Assembly (NCBI GenBank): GCA_964580105.1
Contig: CAZOJJ010000010.1
Location: forward strand, 13,328 to 77,327
Direction: 5' to 3'
DNA from: CAZOJJ01 sp964580105
Lineage (GTDB): Bacteria > Bacteroidota > Rhodothermia > Rhodothermales > Rubricoccaceae
DNA length: 64,000 bases
This document shows, in pieces, positions 16,293 to 25,057 of this stretch. The translations under genes were made by a program, and so were the position numbers. Numbering within the stretch: position 1 is the stretch's first letter; every line of letters begins with the position of its first letter. The notes below the pieces were generated by a model, which did no database searches, was not told the origin of the DNA, and saw only the letters and a list, made by a program, of their open reading frames with translations.

Positions 16293-17006
16293 CTACTGGC
16301 GCGTGAGCGTCATCGGCAGCTTCTGGCCGCCCTGGGCGAAGGTTCCCTCCATCGTCGTCTCGTCGGCAGAGACGGTGCCGGTGAAGGAGGCCTGCCCCAT
16401 GATGTCGATGGCGACGTCCTTCCCGTTCACCGCGATGGCGCCGAGGGGGAGGTTGTCGGCCTGGCCGGGCGCGTCGAGCACGGCCGTGTAGCCGTCGCCC
16501 TCGCGCGTGAGGGTGAACGTCATGCGGATCTCGCCGCCCTGCGGGAGCGCCAGCGCGCCGCGCCACACGCCGGAGAAGTCGCCGCGCGCCTTCGGGTTCG
16601 CCTTGGGACGGTTCGCGGCGGCCTCGACGGGCGCCTCGTAGGGCGCCTCGTAGGGCGTCAGTACGAGCGGGAAGCTGTGCGCGCCCTGCGTCCACGTCCC
16701 GGCGATCCGGCCGTCCTCGACGGTGCCGGTGTAGACGAGGCCCGCCTGCGCATAGCCGATGGTGAGCACCTCCCCGTCGAAGGCGACGGAGTCGGTCGGG
16801 AGCGCGAAGGCACCCTGGTCCGGGCTGTCGAAGGTGGCGGTGTAGCCGTCCCCGTCGGGGACGAGGTGGAAGACGATCAGGAGGGAGTCCTGGCCGGGTA
16901 CGGCCGAGGACGCATCGAGGTAGCCGCCCCAGTCGCCCGCGACCTCCGTCTGGGCGAAGGCGGGCGCGGCGAGGAGCAGCGTCAGGAGGGAGAGCGTACG
17001 GAGCAT
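16293..17006 (-). CDS. secreted protein with two tandem copies of a beta-rich domain
   Basis: A 237-aa protein with a signal peptide (LLTLLLAAPAFAQ, cleavage near 19). It has two homologous domains of about 95 residues. Copy 1 reads GDWGGYLD, GDGYTATFDSPDQGAFALPT and GTWTQGAHSFPLVLT. Copy 2 reads GVWRGALALP, GDGYTAVLDAPGQADNLPLG and GTFAQGGQKLPMTLT. This domain resembles the N-terminal beta domain found before some secreted alpha/beta-hydrolases, but no hydrolase follows here. The linker contains a repeated YEAP (12-bp DNA repeat). It is probably periplasmic or secreted; ligand unknown. Confidence 0.7.
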   Translation of the reverse strand: MLRTLSLLTLLLAAPAFAQTEVAGDWGGYLDASSAVPGQDSLLIVFHLVPDGDGYTATFDSPDQGAFALPTDSVAFDGEVLTIGYAQAGLVYTGTVEDGRIAGTWTQGAHSFPLVLTPYEAPYEAPVEAAANRPKANPKARGDFSGVWRGALALPQGGEIRMTFTLTREGDGYTAVLDAPGQADNLPLGAIAVNGKDVAIDIMGQASFTGTVSADETTMEGTFAQGGQKLPMTLTRQ

Positions 17007-17086
17007 AGAGCGGGGGCGTAGGTGAAACGGGGCGCGGTACGTCCGCGCGCTTTTCGGGGTTGCGAGGCCGCGTCCCGCGCGGGAGC

Positions 17087-17186
17087 NNNNNNNNNNNNNN
17101 NNNNNNNNNNNNNNNNNNNNNNNNNNNNNNNNNNNNNNNNNNNNNNNNNNNNNNNNNNNNNNNNNNNNNNNNNNNNNNNNNNNNNN
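17087..17186. other. assembly gap (100 N)
   Basis: A run of exactly 100 N, the usual placeholder for a gap of unknown length. Its right edge is a 13-bp tandem array, so a longer repeat probably stopped the assembly. Confidence 0.95.
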
Positions 17187-17251
17187 GTCATCGGCGTTCG
17201 TCATCGGCGTTCGTCATCGGCGTTCGTCATCGGCGTTCGTCATCGGCGTTC
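17187..17251 (+). repeat. tandem repeat, 5 x 13 bp, at gap edge
   Basis: Five exact copies of GTCATCGGCGTTC directly after the gap, then a diverging GTCGCCGCC. The true copy number is unknown because of the gap. Confidence 0.9.
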
Positions 17252-17306
17252 GTCGCCGCCGGCCGCCCGACGCCGGCGCACGGAATCGGACCGGCGGCAG
17301 GGCGGT

Positions 17307-18476
17307 TCACGCCTCGACCGGAACGAAGCGGGCGCGGAGCCAGCCGTCCTCGACGGCGTGATCCGCCAGGCGATAATACGCGAGGAAGTTCGGGAGGAGC
17401 ACGTTCCGTCGCTGGTTCCGCACCTGCACCACGAGCCCGTCGCCGAACTGCTCGGCCTCCACCTCTTCGTCCCCGACGTACGGCAGCTTGATCTCGACGA
17501 GGTACGCCTCGCCTTCGCTCGTCACGCGGTACGTCGGCTCGTCGTAGAACACGGCCGCCGGGTCACGCTCGCCGTAGAGCGTCCGGCCGATCTCGCCGAG
17601 CAGCTCGATCCCGAACACCTCGCGGCCGACGTGCGGCACGCGGAAGACGGGGAGCGGCGCGAACGTCTCCTCGATCTCGTCGAGGTAGGCCGCCTGCGCC
17701 TCGACGTAGCGCGAGAGCACGCCGCCCGCTTCCTCCTCCGGGATGACGCGGTTGACGATGGCGGCGTCCACGGCGTAGCCGTAGAGCTGGAGGTACGTGT
17801 AGGCGCGGCGGGCCTCCTGGATCACCATCCGCTCCGGGTTCATCACGAGGCGGGCCGAGGTGACGGCCGGGTTCTGGAGCACCTGCTGGATCTCGCCCAG
17901 CTTGCCGAAGAGCCCGTCGAGCTCGGCGTAGCCCTTGTCGAGCGGGATGCCGGTCGTCTTGCGAACGGCGAAGCCGACCGTCTTGAAGGCGGCTTTCTGG
18001 AGCGGAAACGCCTTCTGGAGCCACCACTGCGTCACCTGCGGGAGCGTGAGCAGCGTCAGCGTCTCGCCCGTCGGCGCGGCGTCGAGGACGATCACGTCGT
18101 ACCGGCCTTCGGAATAGAACGCCTCCAGCCAGAGGAGCGCCGAGCCCTCGCTCATCCCCGGCAGCGCCGCCATCTCCTCGGCGGCGACGGCGTCGGCGCC
18201 CTGCCAGCGGAGCACCGTCCGCATCAGCTCGCGCATGTTCCCCCAGTACCTCCGCATGGAGTAGTACAGGTCCACTTCCTGCGCCCAGAGGTTCTCGGCG
18301 ACCTCGACGGGCTCGGGGCCGAGCGGGCGGTCGAGCGCGTCGGCCAGCGAGTGGGCCGGGTCGGTGGACATGACGAGCGTGCGGTAGCCGCGCCGGGCGC
18401 ACGCGAGGGCGGTGGCGGCGGCGCACGTCGTCTTGCCGACGCCGCCCTTGCCGGTGAAGAGGAGGATGCGGGGCAC
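17307..18476 (-). CDS. ArsA/GET3-family ATPase
   Basis: A 389-aa protein. The GTG at 18476 (then PRILLFTGKGGVGKTTCAA) is chosen because it puts the deviant Walker A (GKGGVGKTT) a few residues from the start, as in the family. The frame extends to 18548 only as non-conserved residues. Other landmarks are STDPAHSLADAL (switch I), LDAAPTGETL (switch II), VMNPERMVIQEARRAY and VNRVIPEE. The last 80 residues form a small beta domain (YLVEIKLPYVGDEEVE), the HSP20-like ArsA C-terminal domain typical of single-domain bacterial ArsA-like ATPases. There are no arsenite pump or Cys-cluster cues. Its client is unknown; membrane-protein targeting is one possibility. Confidence 0.85.
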   Translation of the reverse strand: MPRILLFTGKGGVGKTTCAAATALACARRGYRTLVMSTDPAHSLADALDRPLGPEPVEVAENLWAQEVDLYYSMRRYWGNMRELMRTVLRWQGADAVAAEEMAALPGMSEGSALLWLEAFYSEGRYDVIVLDAAPTGETLTLLTLPQVTQWWLQKAFPLQKAAFKTVGFAVRKTTGIPLDKGYAELDGLFGKLGEIQQVLQNPAVTSARLVMNPERMVIQEARRAYTYLQLYGYAVDAAIVNRVIPEEEAGGVLSRYVEAQAAYLDEIEETFAPLPVFRVPHVGREVFGIELLGEIGRTLYGERDPAAVFYDEPTYRVTSEGEAYLVEIKLPYVGDEEVEAEQFGDGLVVQVRNQRRNVLLPNFLAYYRLADHAVEDGWLRARFVPVEA

Positions 18477-18708
18477 GGATGCGGGGGTAGGAGGGCGCCG
18501 GTGTATGGGCGTTTCCGAGGCGTGGTTTCTCACCCGCTCGGTTTCCACCTGCTCTTTGCCGGCCGTCTCTCACCCTTCCTCCGACGAGGAGGCTACCGCG
18601 GTTGACCCGGTCCGCCCCGGCCCCGAGGCGGGAGGACCCTCCTCGGCGACCACCCCGCTCGCGGAACCCATCGTCCGCCCGCGAAGCGTGGAGGAGCGGC
18701 GAGACCAC

Positions 18709-21408
18709 CTAGGGCGCGCCGTCGTCCGGCGCGCCGTCGTCCGGCGCGTCACCGTCTCCCCTCCCGTCGCTGCGTGGCGATGGAGCCCGGGGTGGCGGAG
18801 CCGGAGGAGGGGGCGGACGCCGGCTCGCTTCCGCCTCGCGTCGCTGCGGGTTCGACCGCCCGGCGTCCCGGCGCGGCACCTCGTCGTCCTCGCCCAGCAT
18901 CTCCTCGGAGGTCAGGAACGGGTCGCGCTCGGCTTCCCGTCCCTCTTCGCGCGCCTTCTCTTTGGCGCGCGCGGGCGCGTCGGCGAAGGCGGCACGACGG
19001 AGGCGCTCCTCGGGGCTGATCTCCGTGCGGTCCTCCTCCATCCGGCCGAAGGCTTGCTCATAGGCCTCCCGGTCGAACTCGGTGTGGCGGAAGTCGTCCG
19101 GGTCCATCCCTTCGAGCGGCGCGCGGTCGAAGTAGGCGTCCACCTCGGCGTAGAGCGTGTCGTACTCGAGGTCGAGGGGCTGACGATAGGGGGGCGGGTC
19201 GGGGAAGCGGGCGTCGCCGAGGCGGCCCTGGACCTGCGCGAAGAAGTCGCCCACGACGAAGAGCGCGTTGTGGGCGCCCTGCCCCCAGTAGTTCGAGCGG
19301 AAGGTGACCTGCTGGTCGTTGAAGCCGACCCACGCGCCGGCCACGAGCCGGGGGTGCATGAGGATGAACCAGCCGTCGGCGTTGCCCTGCGTGGTGCCCG
19401 TCTTGCCGGCGACGTCGCCCGTGACGCCCCAGGCGCGGATGCCGCGGCCGGTGCCGCGGTCCACGACGCCGCGCATCATATCGAGCAGGGTGCGCGCCTC
19501 GCGGCGCGAGAGGGCCTGCCCGCCGCGCCCGCCGAACGATTCGACGATGCGGCCCTCGGCCGTCTCGACGCGCGTCACGAGACGGGGCAGGCGGCGGCGC
19601 CCGTCGTTGGCGATGGTGCCGTAGGCTGCGACCATCTCCAGGAGCGTGACGGGGCTGGTGCCGAGCGCGAGCGAGGGCACGAGGTCGAGCTCGCTCTCGG
19701 TGATGCCCATCTCGCGCGCGACGAGGGCCACGCGGCCGGGCCCGACCTCGGCCATGAGCTGCGCCGTGATGGTGTTCTTGGAGTAGGCGAGGGCGTCGGC
19801 GAGGGTGAGCTCGGCGCCCGAGACGGAGCCGCTGTTGGTGGGCCGCCAGACGCGGCCGTGGCCGAGGTCCACCTCGACGGCCTCGTCGGTGAGCCGGTCC
19901 ATCGGAGAGAAGCCGCGCTGGAGGGCGGCGGCGTAGACGAACGGCTTGAACGTGGAGCCGGGCTGGCGGCGCGCCACCGCCACGTGGTCGTATTCGTCCA
20001 CCGCGAAGTCGCGGCTTCCGACCCACGCCTTCACGTCGCCCGAGGCGGGGTCGAGGGCGACGAACCCCGCTTCGAGGCGGGTGACGACGGCGCGAAGCGA
20101 GTCCATGAACGACTCGTTCCGGCGGAGGGAGTCGAGAGCGGCCGCCTCCGAGAGGCCCGCCTCGGTGAGCGCGGCGAAGGCGCCGGAGCGCCGGACGTGC
20201 CGCTCGACCACCTCCGCGCGCGTGGCCCAGAAGTAGCCGAAGGGCTCGACGCGGTCGCGGTAGGCCACGTAGGCGTCGAGGCTGCCGAGCGAGGGCATCG
20301 CGCGGCGGCTCCACTCCACGTCGGCGACGGCCTGGAGGCGCGCCGTCTGCTCCTCGACGGCCGCCTGCGCCGCCTCCTGGAGCGCGAGGTCGAGCGTGGT
20401 GTAGATCACGAGCCCGTCGCGTTCGAGGTCGAAGCCCCGGCGCATCGCCCAGTCCTCCATCCGGGCGCGCACGGCGGCGGTGAAGTGGGGAGCGAGGCTT
20501 TCGTTGCCGGGGAGCCGCTGGAAGTCGAGGCCGAGGTCGGTAGCGCGGAGGCTGTCGGCCTCGGCCGTGCTGAGGAAGTCTTCCTCGGCCATCAGGCGGA
20601 GGACGAGGTTGCGGCGCTCGCGGGCGCGCTCGGGGTGGCGCACGGGGTCGTAGTAGGCCGTCCCTTTGAGCATGGCCACGAGCGTGGCCCCCTCCGCAAC
20701 CGAGAGTGCCGAGGCCGGCTTGCCGAAGTACGTCCGCGCCGCGCGTTCGAAACCCGTCGCGTTGTAGATGAACGGGACGGTGTTGACGTACGCCTCGAGA
20801 ACGGCGCGCTTGGTGTGGTGCTGCTCGATCTTGAGCGCGGCGATGATCTCCTTGAGCTTGCGCGTGAGGGTGCCGGAGCGGCCGATCTCCTCGGGGAACA
20901 GGTTCCGCGCGAGCTGCTGCGTGACGGTCGAGCCGCCCTGCGTGTCGCCCGCAAGCGTGCGGAAGGCGGCGGCGAGGCTGCGCCGAACGTCCACGCCGCC
21001 GTGCTCGTAGAACCGCCGATCCTCCGTCGCGATCAGCGCGTGGACGACGTGGTTCGGGATGGAGTCGAGCGGAACCCATTCCTGGAACGGTTCCTCGAAC
21101 TGGGTCAGCTTCTCACCCCCGGCGGCCAGGACGACGGACGGACGGGCCTCGGCCGCCCGGTTCAGCTCCAGCGCGTTCGGCGTGGCCGGAATCAGCGCGA
21201 GGGCGTAGAGAAACACCGCGAACACACAGAACGCGCCGAAGACGGCCAGCCCGGCGAGCACGAGGCCGCCTTTCTTCCACCCGGGCACGTCGGGGGCGCG
21301 GAAGGCGGCGGCGTAGCGGCGGAGGAAGCCGGGCACCCAGACCCGTCTCCCTTCGAGGACGGGGCCGGAGCGGTTGCGGGAGCGGCGGAACGACCAGCGG
21401 GATGCCAT
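18709..21408 (-). CDS. mrcA: bifunctional penicillin-binding protein 1A
   Basis: An 899-aa class A PBP that polymerises and cross-links peptidoglycan in the periplasm. It has a short basic cytoplasmic tail, one transmembrane helix (about 47-72, GLVLAGLAVFGAFCVFAVFL), a GT51 transglycosylase (ATEDRRFYEHGGVD, GGSTVTQQLARNLFPEE, KIEQHHTKRAVLEAYVNTV) and a transpeptidase with active-site Ser in RQPGSTFKPFVY, a second motif AYSKNTI and GKTGTT. The last 120 residues are charged and Pro-rich, ending in a DNA-level 15-bp repeat (GAPDDGAPDDGAP). It lies in line with dapD-dapA-dapB, which make the diaminopimelate used in cross-linking. Confidence 0.95.
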   Translation of the reverse strand: MASRWSFRRSRNRSGPVLEGRRVWVPGFLRRYAAAFRAPDVPGWKKGGLVLAGLAVFGAFCVFAVFLYALALIPATPNALELNRAAEARPSVVLAAGGEKLTQFEEPFQEWVPLDSIPNHVVHALIATEDRRFYEHGGVDVRRSLAAAFRTLAGDTQGGSTVTQQLARNLFPEEIGRSGTLTRKLKEIIAALKIEQHHTKRAVLEAYVNTVPFIYNATGFERAARTYFGKPASALSVAEGATLVAMLKGTAYYDPVRHPERARERRNLVLRLMAEEDFLSTAEADSLRATDLGLDFQRLPGNESLAPHFTAAVRARMEDWAMRRGFDLERDGLVIYTTLDLALQEAAQAAVEEQTARLQAVADVEWSRRAMPSLGSLDAYVAYRDRVEPFGYFWATRAEVVERHVRRSGAFAALTEAGLSEAAALDSLRRNESFMDSLRAVVTRLEAGFVALDPASGDVKAWVGSRDFAVDEYDHVAVARRQPGSTFKPFVYAAALQRGFSPMDRLTDEAVEVDLGHGRVWRPTNSGSVSGAELTLADALAYSKNTITAQLMAEVGPGRVALVAREMGITESELDLVPSLALGTSPVTLLEMVAAYGTIANDGRRRLPRLVTRVETAEGRIVESFGGRGGQALSRREARTLLDMMRGVVDRGTGRGIRAWGVTGDVAGKTGTTQGNADGWFILMHPRLVAGAWVGFNDQQVTFRSNYWGQGAHNALFVVGDFFAQVQGRLGDARFPDPPPYRQPLDLEYDTLYAEVDAYFDRAPLEGMDPDDFRHTEFDREAYEQAFGRMEEDRTEISPEERLRRAAFADAPARAKEKAREEGREAERDPFLTSEEMLGEDDEVPRRDAGRSNPQRREAEASRRPPPPPAPPPRAPSPRSDGRGDGDAPDDGAPDDGAP

Positions 21409-21667
21409 GAAGGACAGATCGGCAGGAACGGGGGACGAGATAAGGAGAACGCCCCGGGGGCCAAGTCCGTGCCGTCACACGCCCGGCCAAGGCCTCGGCG
21501 CGATTGCCAGGGTATGCCTTAGGTCGGGCCACACCCCCAATCCATGCGCGCCGCCTGCGCCGACGGTGGAGCAGCCGGCCGGACGACACGCGCGTCCGTG
21601 GGGAAGGAACCGGAACGGCCGAGCGGGTTCTCGCCGCGTGGTACCGGAAGGGCTGAAACCGGAGGCC

Positions 21668-22513
21668 CTACCGCAGCGCCTCCTCCAGCGTCGTCGCCGC
21701 GTCGGTCGAGGCGTCGCGGTACTTGACGATGCAGGGGGCGGCGAGGCTGAGGCCGTGGGCTCGGCCGAAGGCGGAGTCCACCGCTCGCGCACCGGGCACG
21801 ACGACGGCGCCGGCCGGAATCTCCAGGCCGCCGTGCCCGTCGGCACGAAGGACGGCCTCGTTCACGAGGTCGTACACCCGCGAGGACCGCGTCAGGATCA
21901 CGCCCGCCGCCAGCACGGCGCCCTCGCGCACGACGGTGCCCTCGTAGATCCCGCTTCCGCCTCCGACGAACACGTCGTCCTCGACGACGACGGGCACGGC
22001 CCCGATGGGCTCCAGCACGCCGCCCACCTGCGCCGCCGCGCTCAGGTGCACGCGCCGCCCGATCTGCGCGCAGCTCCCGACGAGCGCGTGGCTGTCCACC
22101 ATCGTCCCCTCGCCCACGTACGCGCCGACGTTGACGTACATCGGGGGCATGCAGACGACGCCGGGGGCGACGTAGGCGCCGCGCCGGATGGTCGAACCGC
22201 CGGGCACGATCCGCACGCCGTCGCCCTTCTCGAACGAGCGCGCCGGGAAGGTGGCCTTGTCGAAGAACGAGAACGGCCGCGCGGAGAAGTCCGCGATCTC
22301 GCCGAGGCGGAAGCCGAGGAGGATGCCCTGCTTGACCCAGCCGTTGGCGCGCCAGGCGCCGTCCTCGCCGCGCTCGGCGGAGCGGACCTCGCCCCGTTCG
22401 AGGGCGTCGAGGAGGGCGTGGAAGTCGTCGAGGGCGGCGTCGCGGTCGAGGGCGTCGGCGGCCTGCGTCGCGTGGCGCTCGATGGCCTGGCGGAGGTCGG
22501 CGAGGGCGGGCAT
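21668..22513 (-). CDS. dapD: 2,3,4,5-tetrahydropyridine-2,6-dicarboxylate N-succinyltransferase
   Basis: A 281-aa left-handed beta-helix acyltransferase of the succinylase lysine pathway, near the usual 270-275 aa. An N-terminal helical domain (residues 1-100, with GWVKQGILLGFRLG) precedes hexapeptide repeats (RRGAYVAPGVVCMPPMYVNV, GAYVGEGTMVDSHALVGSCA, VVVEDDVFVGGGSGIYEGTV). It transfers succinyl from succinyl-CoA to tetrahydrodipicolinate. It lies downstream of dapA on the same strand; 98 bp with a 14-bp repeat array separate the two. Confidence 0.95.
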   Translation of the reverse strand: MPALADLRQAIERHATQAADALDRDAALDDFHALLDALERGEVRSAERGEDGAWRANGWVKQGILLGFRLGEIADFSARPFSFFDKATFPARSFEKGDGVRIVPGGSTIRRGAYVAPGVVCMPPMYVNVGAYVGEGTMVDSHALVGSCAQIGRRVHLSAAAQVGGVLEPIGAVPVVVEDDVFVGGGSGIYEGTVVREGAVLAAGVILTRSSRVYDLVNEAVLRADGHGGLEIPAGAVVVPGARAVDSAFGRAHGLSLAAPCIVKYRDASTDAATTLEEALR

Positions 22514-22520
22514 CGATCGG

Positions 22521-22601
22521 TTCAGGGTGCGGGGTTCAGGGTGCGGGGTTCAGGGTGCGGGGTTCAGGGTGCGGGGTTCAGGGTGCGGGGTTCAGGGGCG
22601 G
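22521..22601 (+). repeat. tandem repeat, 5 x 14 bp plus partial copy
   Basis: Five exact copies of TTCAGGGTGCGGGG (22521-22590) and a partial sixth (TTCAGGGGCGG). It fills most of the dapA-dapD intergenic space, inside a probable operon. Each unit can be read as two related heptamers (TTCAGGG, TGCGGGG). Confidence 0.95.
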
Positions 22602-22611
22602 AGCAAGTGGC

Positions 22612-23529
22612 CTACGCCTCGGCGGCGACACGGATGTGCGGGCGGTAGGCGTCCATCACGCGTGGACGGTTGGCCTCGGAGAGCGGCACCAGCGGGAGGC
22701 GCAGGTGCGGCTCGATCCGCCCCATCTCGGCGAGCACGGCCTTGATGGGGCCGGGGTTGGCCTCGACGAAGCTCGCCCGCATGGCGTCGAGCAGGCGGAA
22801 GTGCAGCGCGCGCGCGCCGTCGAACGCGCCGGCCAGCCCGAGGCGGACCAGCTCGCTGATCGCGCCGGGCACGGCGTTGGCGATCACGCTCACGAGGCCG
22901 TCGGCCCCGAGGGCGAGCATGGGCAGCGTCAGATCGTCGTCGCCGGAGTAGACGGCGAGGCCCTCGGGCCGGTGCGCGAGGATGTCGGCGATCTGGTTGA
23001 GGTTGCCCGAGGCCTCCTTCGTCCCGACCACGCTCGGCACCGCCTCGGCCACCCTGAGCTGGGTCTCGGCGGTGAGGTTGGAGCCCGTCCGGCCGGGCAC
23101 GTTGTAGAGGATGATCGGGCAGTCCGTCGCGTCGGCGATGGCGGCGACGTGCCCGAGGAAGCCGGCGGGCGTGGGCTTGTTGTAGTACGGCCCGACGACC
23201 AGGAGGCCGTCCGCCCCCGCCTCGGCGGCCTCGCGGGAGAACTGCACGCTCTGCGCCGTGTTGTTCGTGCCCGTCCCGATCACGACCGGCACGCGCCCGG
23301 CCGCGTGTTCGACGGCGACCTCCACGATCCGCCGGCGCTCCTCGGGCGTGACGGTGGGGTTCTCGCCCGTCGTGCCGAGGACGACGAGGGCCTCGACGCC
23401 CTTGTAGCCGTTGCTGCCCTCGATCTGGAAGTCGATCAGGCGGCGGAGGGCGTCGGCGTCGACGCGGTCGTCGGCGGTGAAGGGGGTGACGAGGGCAGGT
23501 GCGGTGCCGCGGAAGACGGGGCGTTTCAT
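22612..23529 (-). CDS. dapA: 4-hydroxy-tetrahydrodipicolinate synthase
   Basis: A 305-aa TIM-barrel enzyme condensing pyruvate with aspartate semialdehyde. Signatures: FRGTAPALVTPF at the N-terminus, GTTGENPTVTPEERRRIVE, PIILYNVPGRTG (with the active-site Tyr and Arg), VVGTKEASGNLNQ with the Schiff-base Lys, and VYSGDDDLTLPMLALGADG. It is the first committed step towards diaminopimelate and lysine. It lies 70 bp after dapB in the same direction. Confidence 0.96.
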   Translation of the reverse strand: MKRPVFRGTAPALVTPFTADDRVDADALRRLIDFQIEGSNGYKGVEALVVLGTTGENPTVTPEERRRIVEVAVEHAAGRVPVVIGTGTNNTAQSVQFSREAAEAGADGLLVVGPYYNKPTPAGFLGHVAAIADATDCPIILYNVPGRTGSNLTAETQLRVAEAVPSVVGTKEASGNLNQIADILAHRPEGLAVYSGDDDLTLPMLALGADGLVSVIANAVPGAISELVRLGLAGAFDGARALHFRLLDAMRASFVEANPGPIKAVLAEMGRIEPHLRLPLVPLSEANRPRVMDAYRPHIRVAAEA

Positions 23530-23599
23530 GGAGCGAAGGGCTGAGGGCGTGGAGGCGTGATTGGGAGGCCGCCTGCGTGACCATCGATCAATCGATAAG

Positions 23600-24343
23600 T
23601 CACTCGTTTACCCAATCACCGAGCATGTCGTCGAGCGTGAAGAGGCCGGTGCGGCCGTGGACCCACGCGGCGGCGCGGACGGCGCCCACGGCGAAGGCCC
23701 GGCGGTCTTTGGCGACGTGCGAGAACCGGAGCTGGTCGGCGGCGCTGTCGAAGCCGACGGTGTGCTCGCCGAAGACGGCGCCGACGCGGGTGCTGGTGAC
23801 GTGGAGCGCCTCGGGCGCGATGCGGCCGTGCTGGGTCTCGGTCTCGATCCGCTCCTTACGCCCGAGCCCGGCGAGCAGTTCGTCGGCCAGCAGCCGGGCC
23901 GTCCCGCTCGGGCTGTCCACCTTGCCGACGTGGTGCGCCTCGTGGACCCACGCGTCGTAGTCGGCCAGCCGGTCGAGCAGCGGGAGCGCGCCGCGCAGGG
24001 CGCGTACGAGGACGGCCACGCCGAGCGAGAAGTTCGGCGCGTAGAGCACGCCGTTCCGGCCCTCCTCGACCCACGCGCGCACCTTGCCGAGGTCGTCGTA
24101 CCAGCCCGTCGTACCCACGACGGCGTCCACGCCCCAGAAGGCGTAGCGGTGGAGGTGGTCGAGCGCGAGGTCCGGCAACGAGAAGTCGATCACGACGTCG
24201 GCGCCGCCGAGGTCGGCCGCGTCGCGGGCGTCGAGGAGCGGGCGGGCCGAGTCGAAGCGGGTGACGATCGTGTGGCCTTCTTCCTGTGCGACGGCCTCCA
24301 CGGCCTGGCCCATCCGGCCGGTCCCTACGAGGGCGAGGTTCAT
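23600..24343 (-). CDS. dapB: 4-hydroxy-tetrahydrodipicolinate reductase
   Basis: A 247-aa NAD(P)H-dependent reductase acting after DapA. It has an N-terminal Rossmann fingerprint VGTGRMGQAVEAVA, VVIDFSLPD, VVGTTGWYDD, and the catalytic block EAHHVGKVDSPSGTA (His pair and Lys). The last residues (FTLDDMLGDW) match the family end. It overlaps the stop of the upstream MBL hydrolase by 4 bp, so it is translationally coupled. Confidence 0.95.
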   Translation of the reverse strand: MNLALVGTGRMGQAVEAVAQEEGHTIVTRFDSARPLLDARDAADLGGADVVIDFSLPDLALDHLHRYAFWGVDAVVGTTGWYDDLGKVRAWVEEGRNGVLYAPNFSLGVAVLVRALRGALPLLDRLADYDAWVHEAHHVGKVDSPSGTARLLADELLAGLGRKERIETETQHGRIAPEALHVTSTRVGAVFGEHTVGFDSAADQLRFSHVAKDRRAFAVGAVRAAAWVHGRTGLFTLDDMLGDWVNE

Positions 24344-25032
24344 GCGTTGTAGACGGTAGACAGTAAACGGTCTACAGGAAGCGAAGCGATGAACGCCTCG
24401 AACCGGTCCGGGTCGCGCAGCGGCGGGCCGTGCCCGAAGCAGACGACGGCCGGGCGGAGGCCGAGCAGCGTCCGCGCTGAGGCCCGATTCCGCGCCGGGT
24501 CGGGGGTGAACAGGCGGGGCGGCTCGCGCAGGCCGGGCGCCGACGTGAGGATGTGCATCCCGAAGAACACGTCGCCGAGGACGAGCACGCCGTCGCGCTC
24601 GCGCCAGTAGGCGAGGTGGCCGGGCGAATGCCCCGGCGTGGCGAGGGCGACGAACTCACCGACGGTATCGCCGCCCCGGAGGCGGCGGGCGACGGGCACG
24701 GGCGGCGCCTTCGGCGGCGCGAGCTTCGTGAGCCACGTGCCCTGCGGCACGAGCGGGCGGAGGTCGCCGCTCTCGACGGCGTCGGCGTCGGCCTCGGGGC
24801 ACCAGAGCGGGACGTTCCGTGCGGCGCACACCGCCGCGCTGGCGCCGGCGTGGTCCGAGTGCCCGTGCGTGAGCACGTGGAGGTCGAGCGGTTTTTCCTC
24901 CAGCGCCTTCAGGATCGTTGGCGCGCTCCCCGGCAGGCCCGCGTCGAAGAGCACGCCGTCGGCGTAGTAGACGTTGACCCAGTTGCGAGGAAGGACGGGC
25001 AGGTGGAAGAAGCCGGGCGTGAGTTCGTGCAT
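24340..25032 (-). CDS. metallo-beta-lactamase-fold hydrolase
   Basis: A 230-aa MBL-fold protein (glyoxalase II-like group). The metal motif is LTHGHSDHAGAS (HxHxDH), with WCPEADADAV, the second His in LATPGHSPGHLAYW, an Asp in LVLGDVFFG and the last His in VVCFGHGPPL. ATG 25032 (MHELTPGFFHLP) is preferred over 25050 because the first strand starts immediately, as usual. It sits between the aspartokinase fusion and dapB with a 4-bp overlap. Substrate not evident. Confidence 0.85.
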   Translation of the reverse strand: MHELTPGFFHLPVLPRNWVNVYYADGVLFDAGLPGSAPTILKALEEKPLDLHVLTHGHSDHAGASAAVCAARNVPLWCPEADADAVESGDLRPLVPQGTWLTKLAPPKAPPVPVARRLRGGDTVGEFVALATPGHSPGHLAYWRERDGVLVLGDVFFGMHILTSAPGLREPPRLFTPDPARNRASARTLLGLRPAVVCFGHGPPLRDPDRFEAFIASLPVDRLLSTVYNA

Positions 25033-25057
25033 GGCGGAGACGGTTGGCATCCGGGCG

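Noticed and set aside
17187..17251. CRISPR array at the 13-bp repeats
   Set aside because: Units are directly abutting without spacers; the same holds for all other arrays in the window.
23581..23600. ATCGATCAATCGAT direct/inverted repeat before dapB stop as an attachment site
   Set aside because: Short, lies between two housekeeping genes, and no integrase or second copy is seen.
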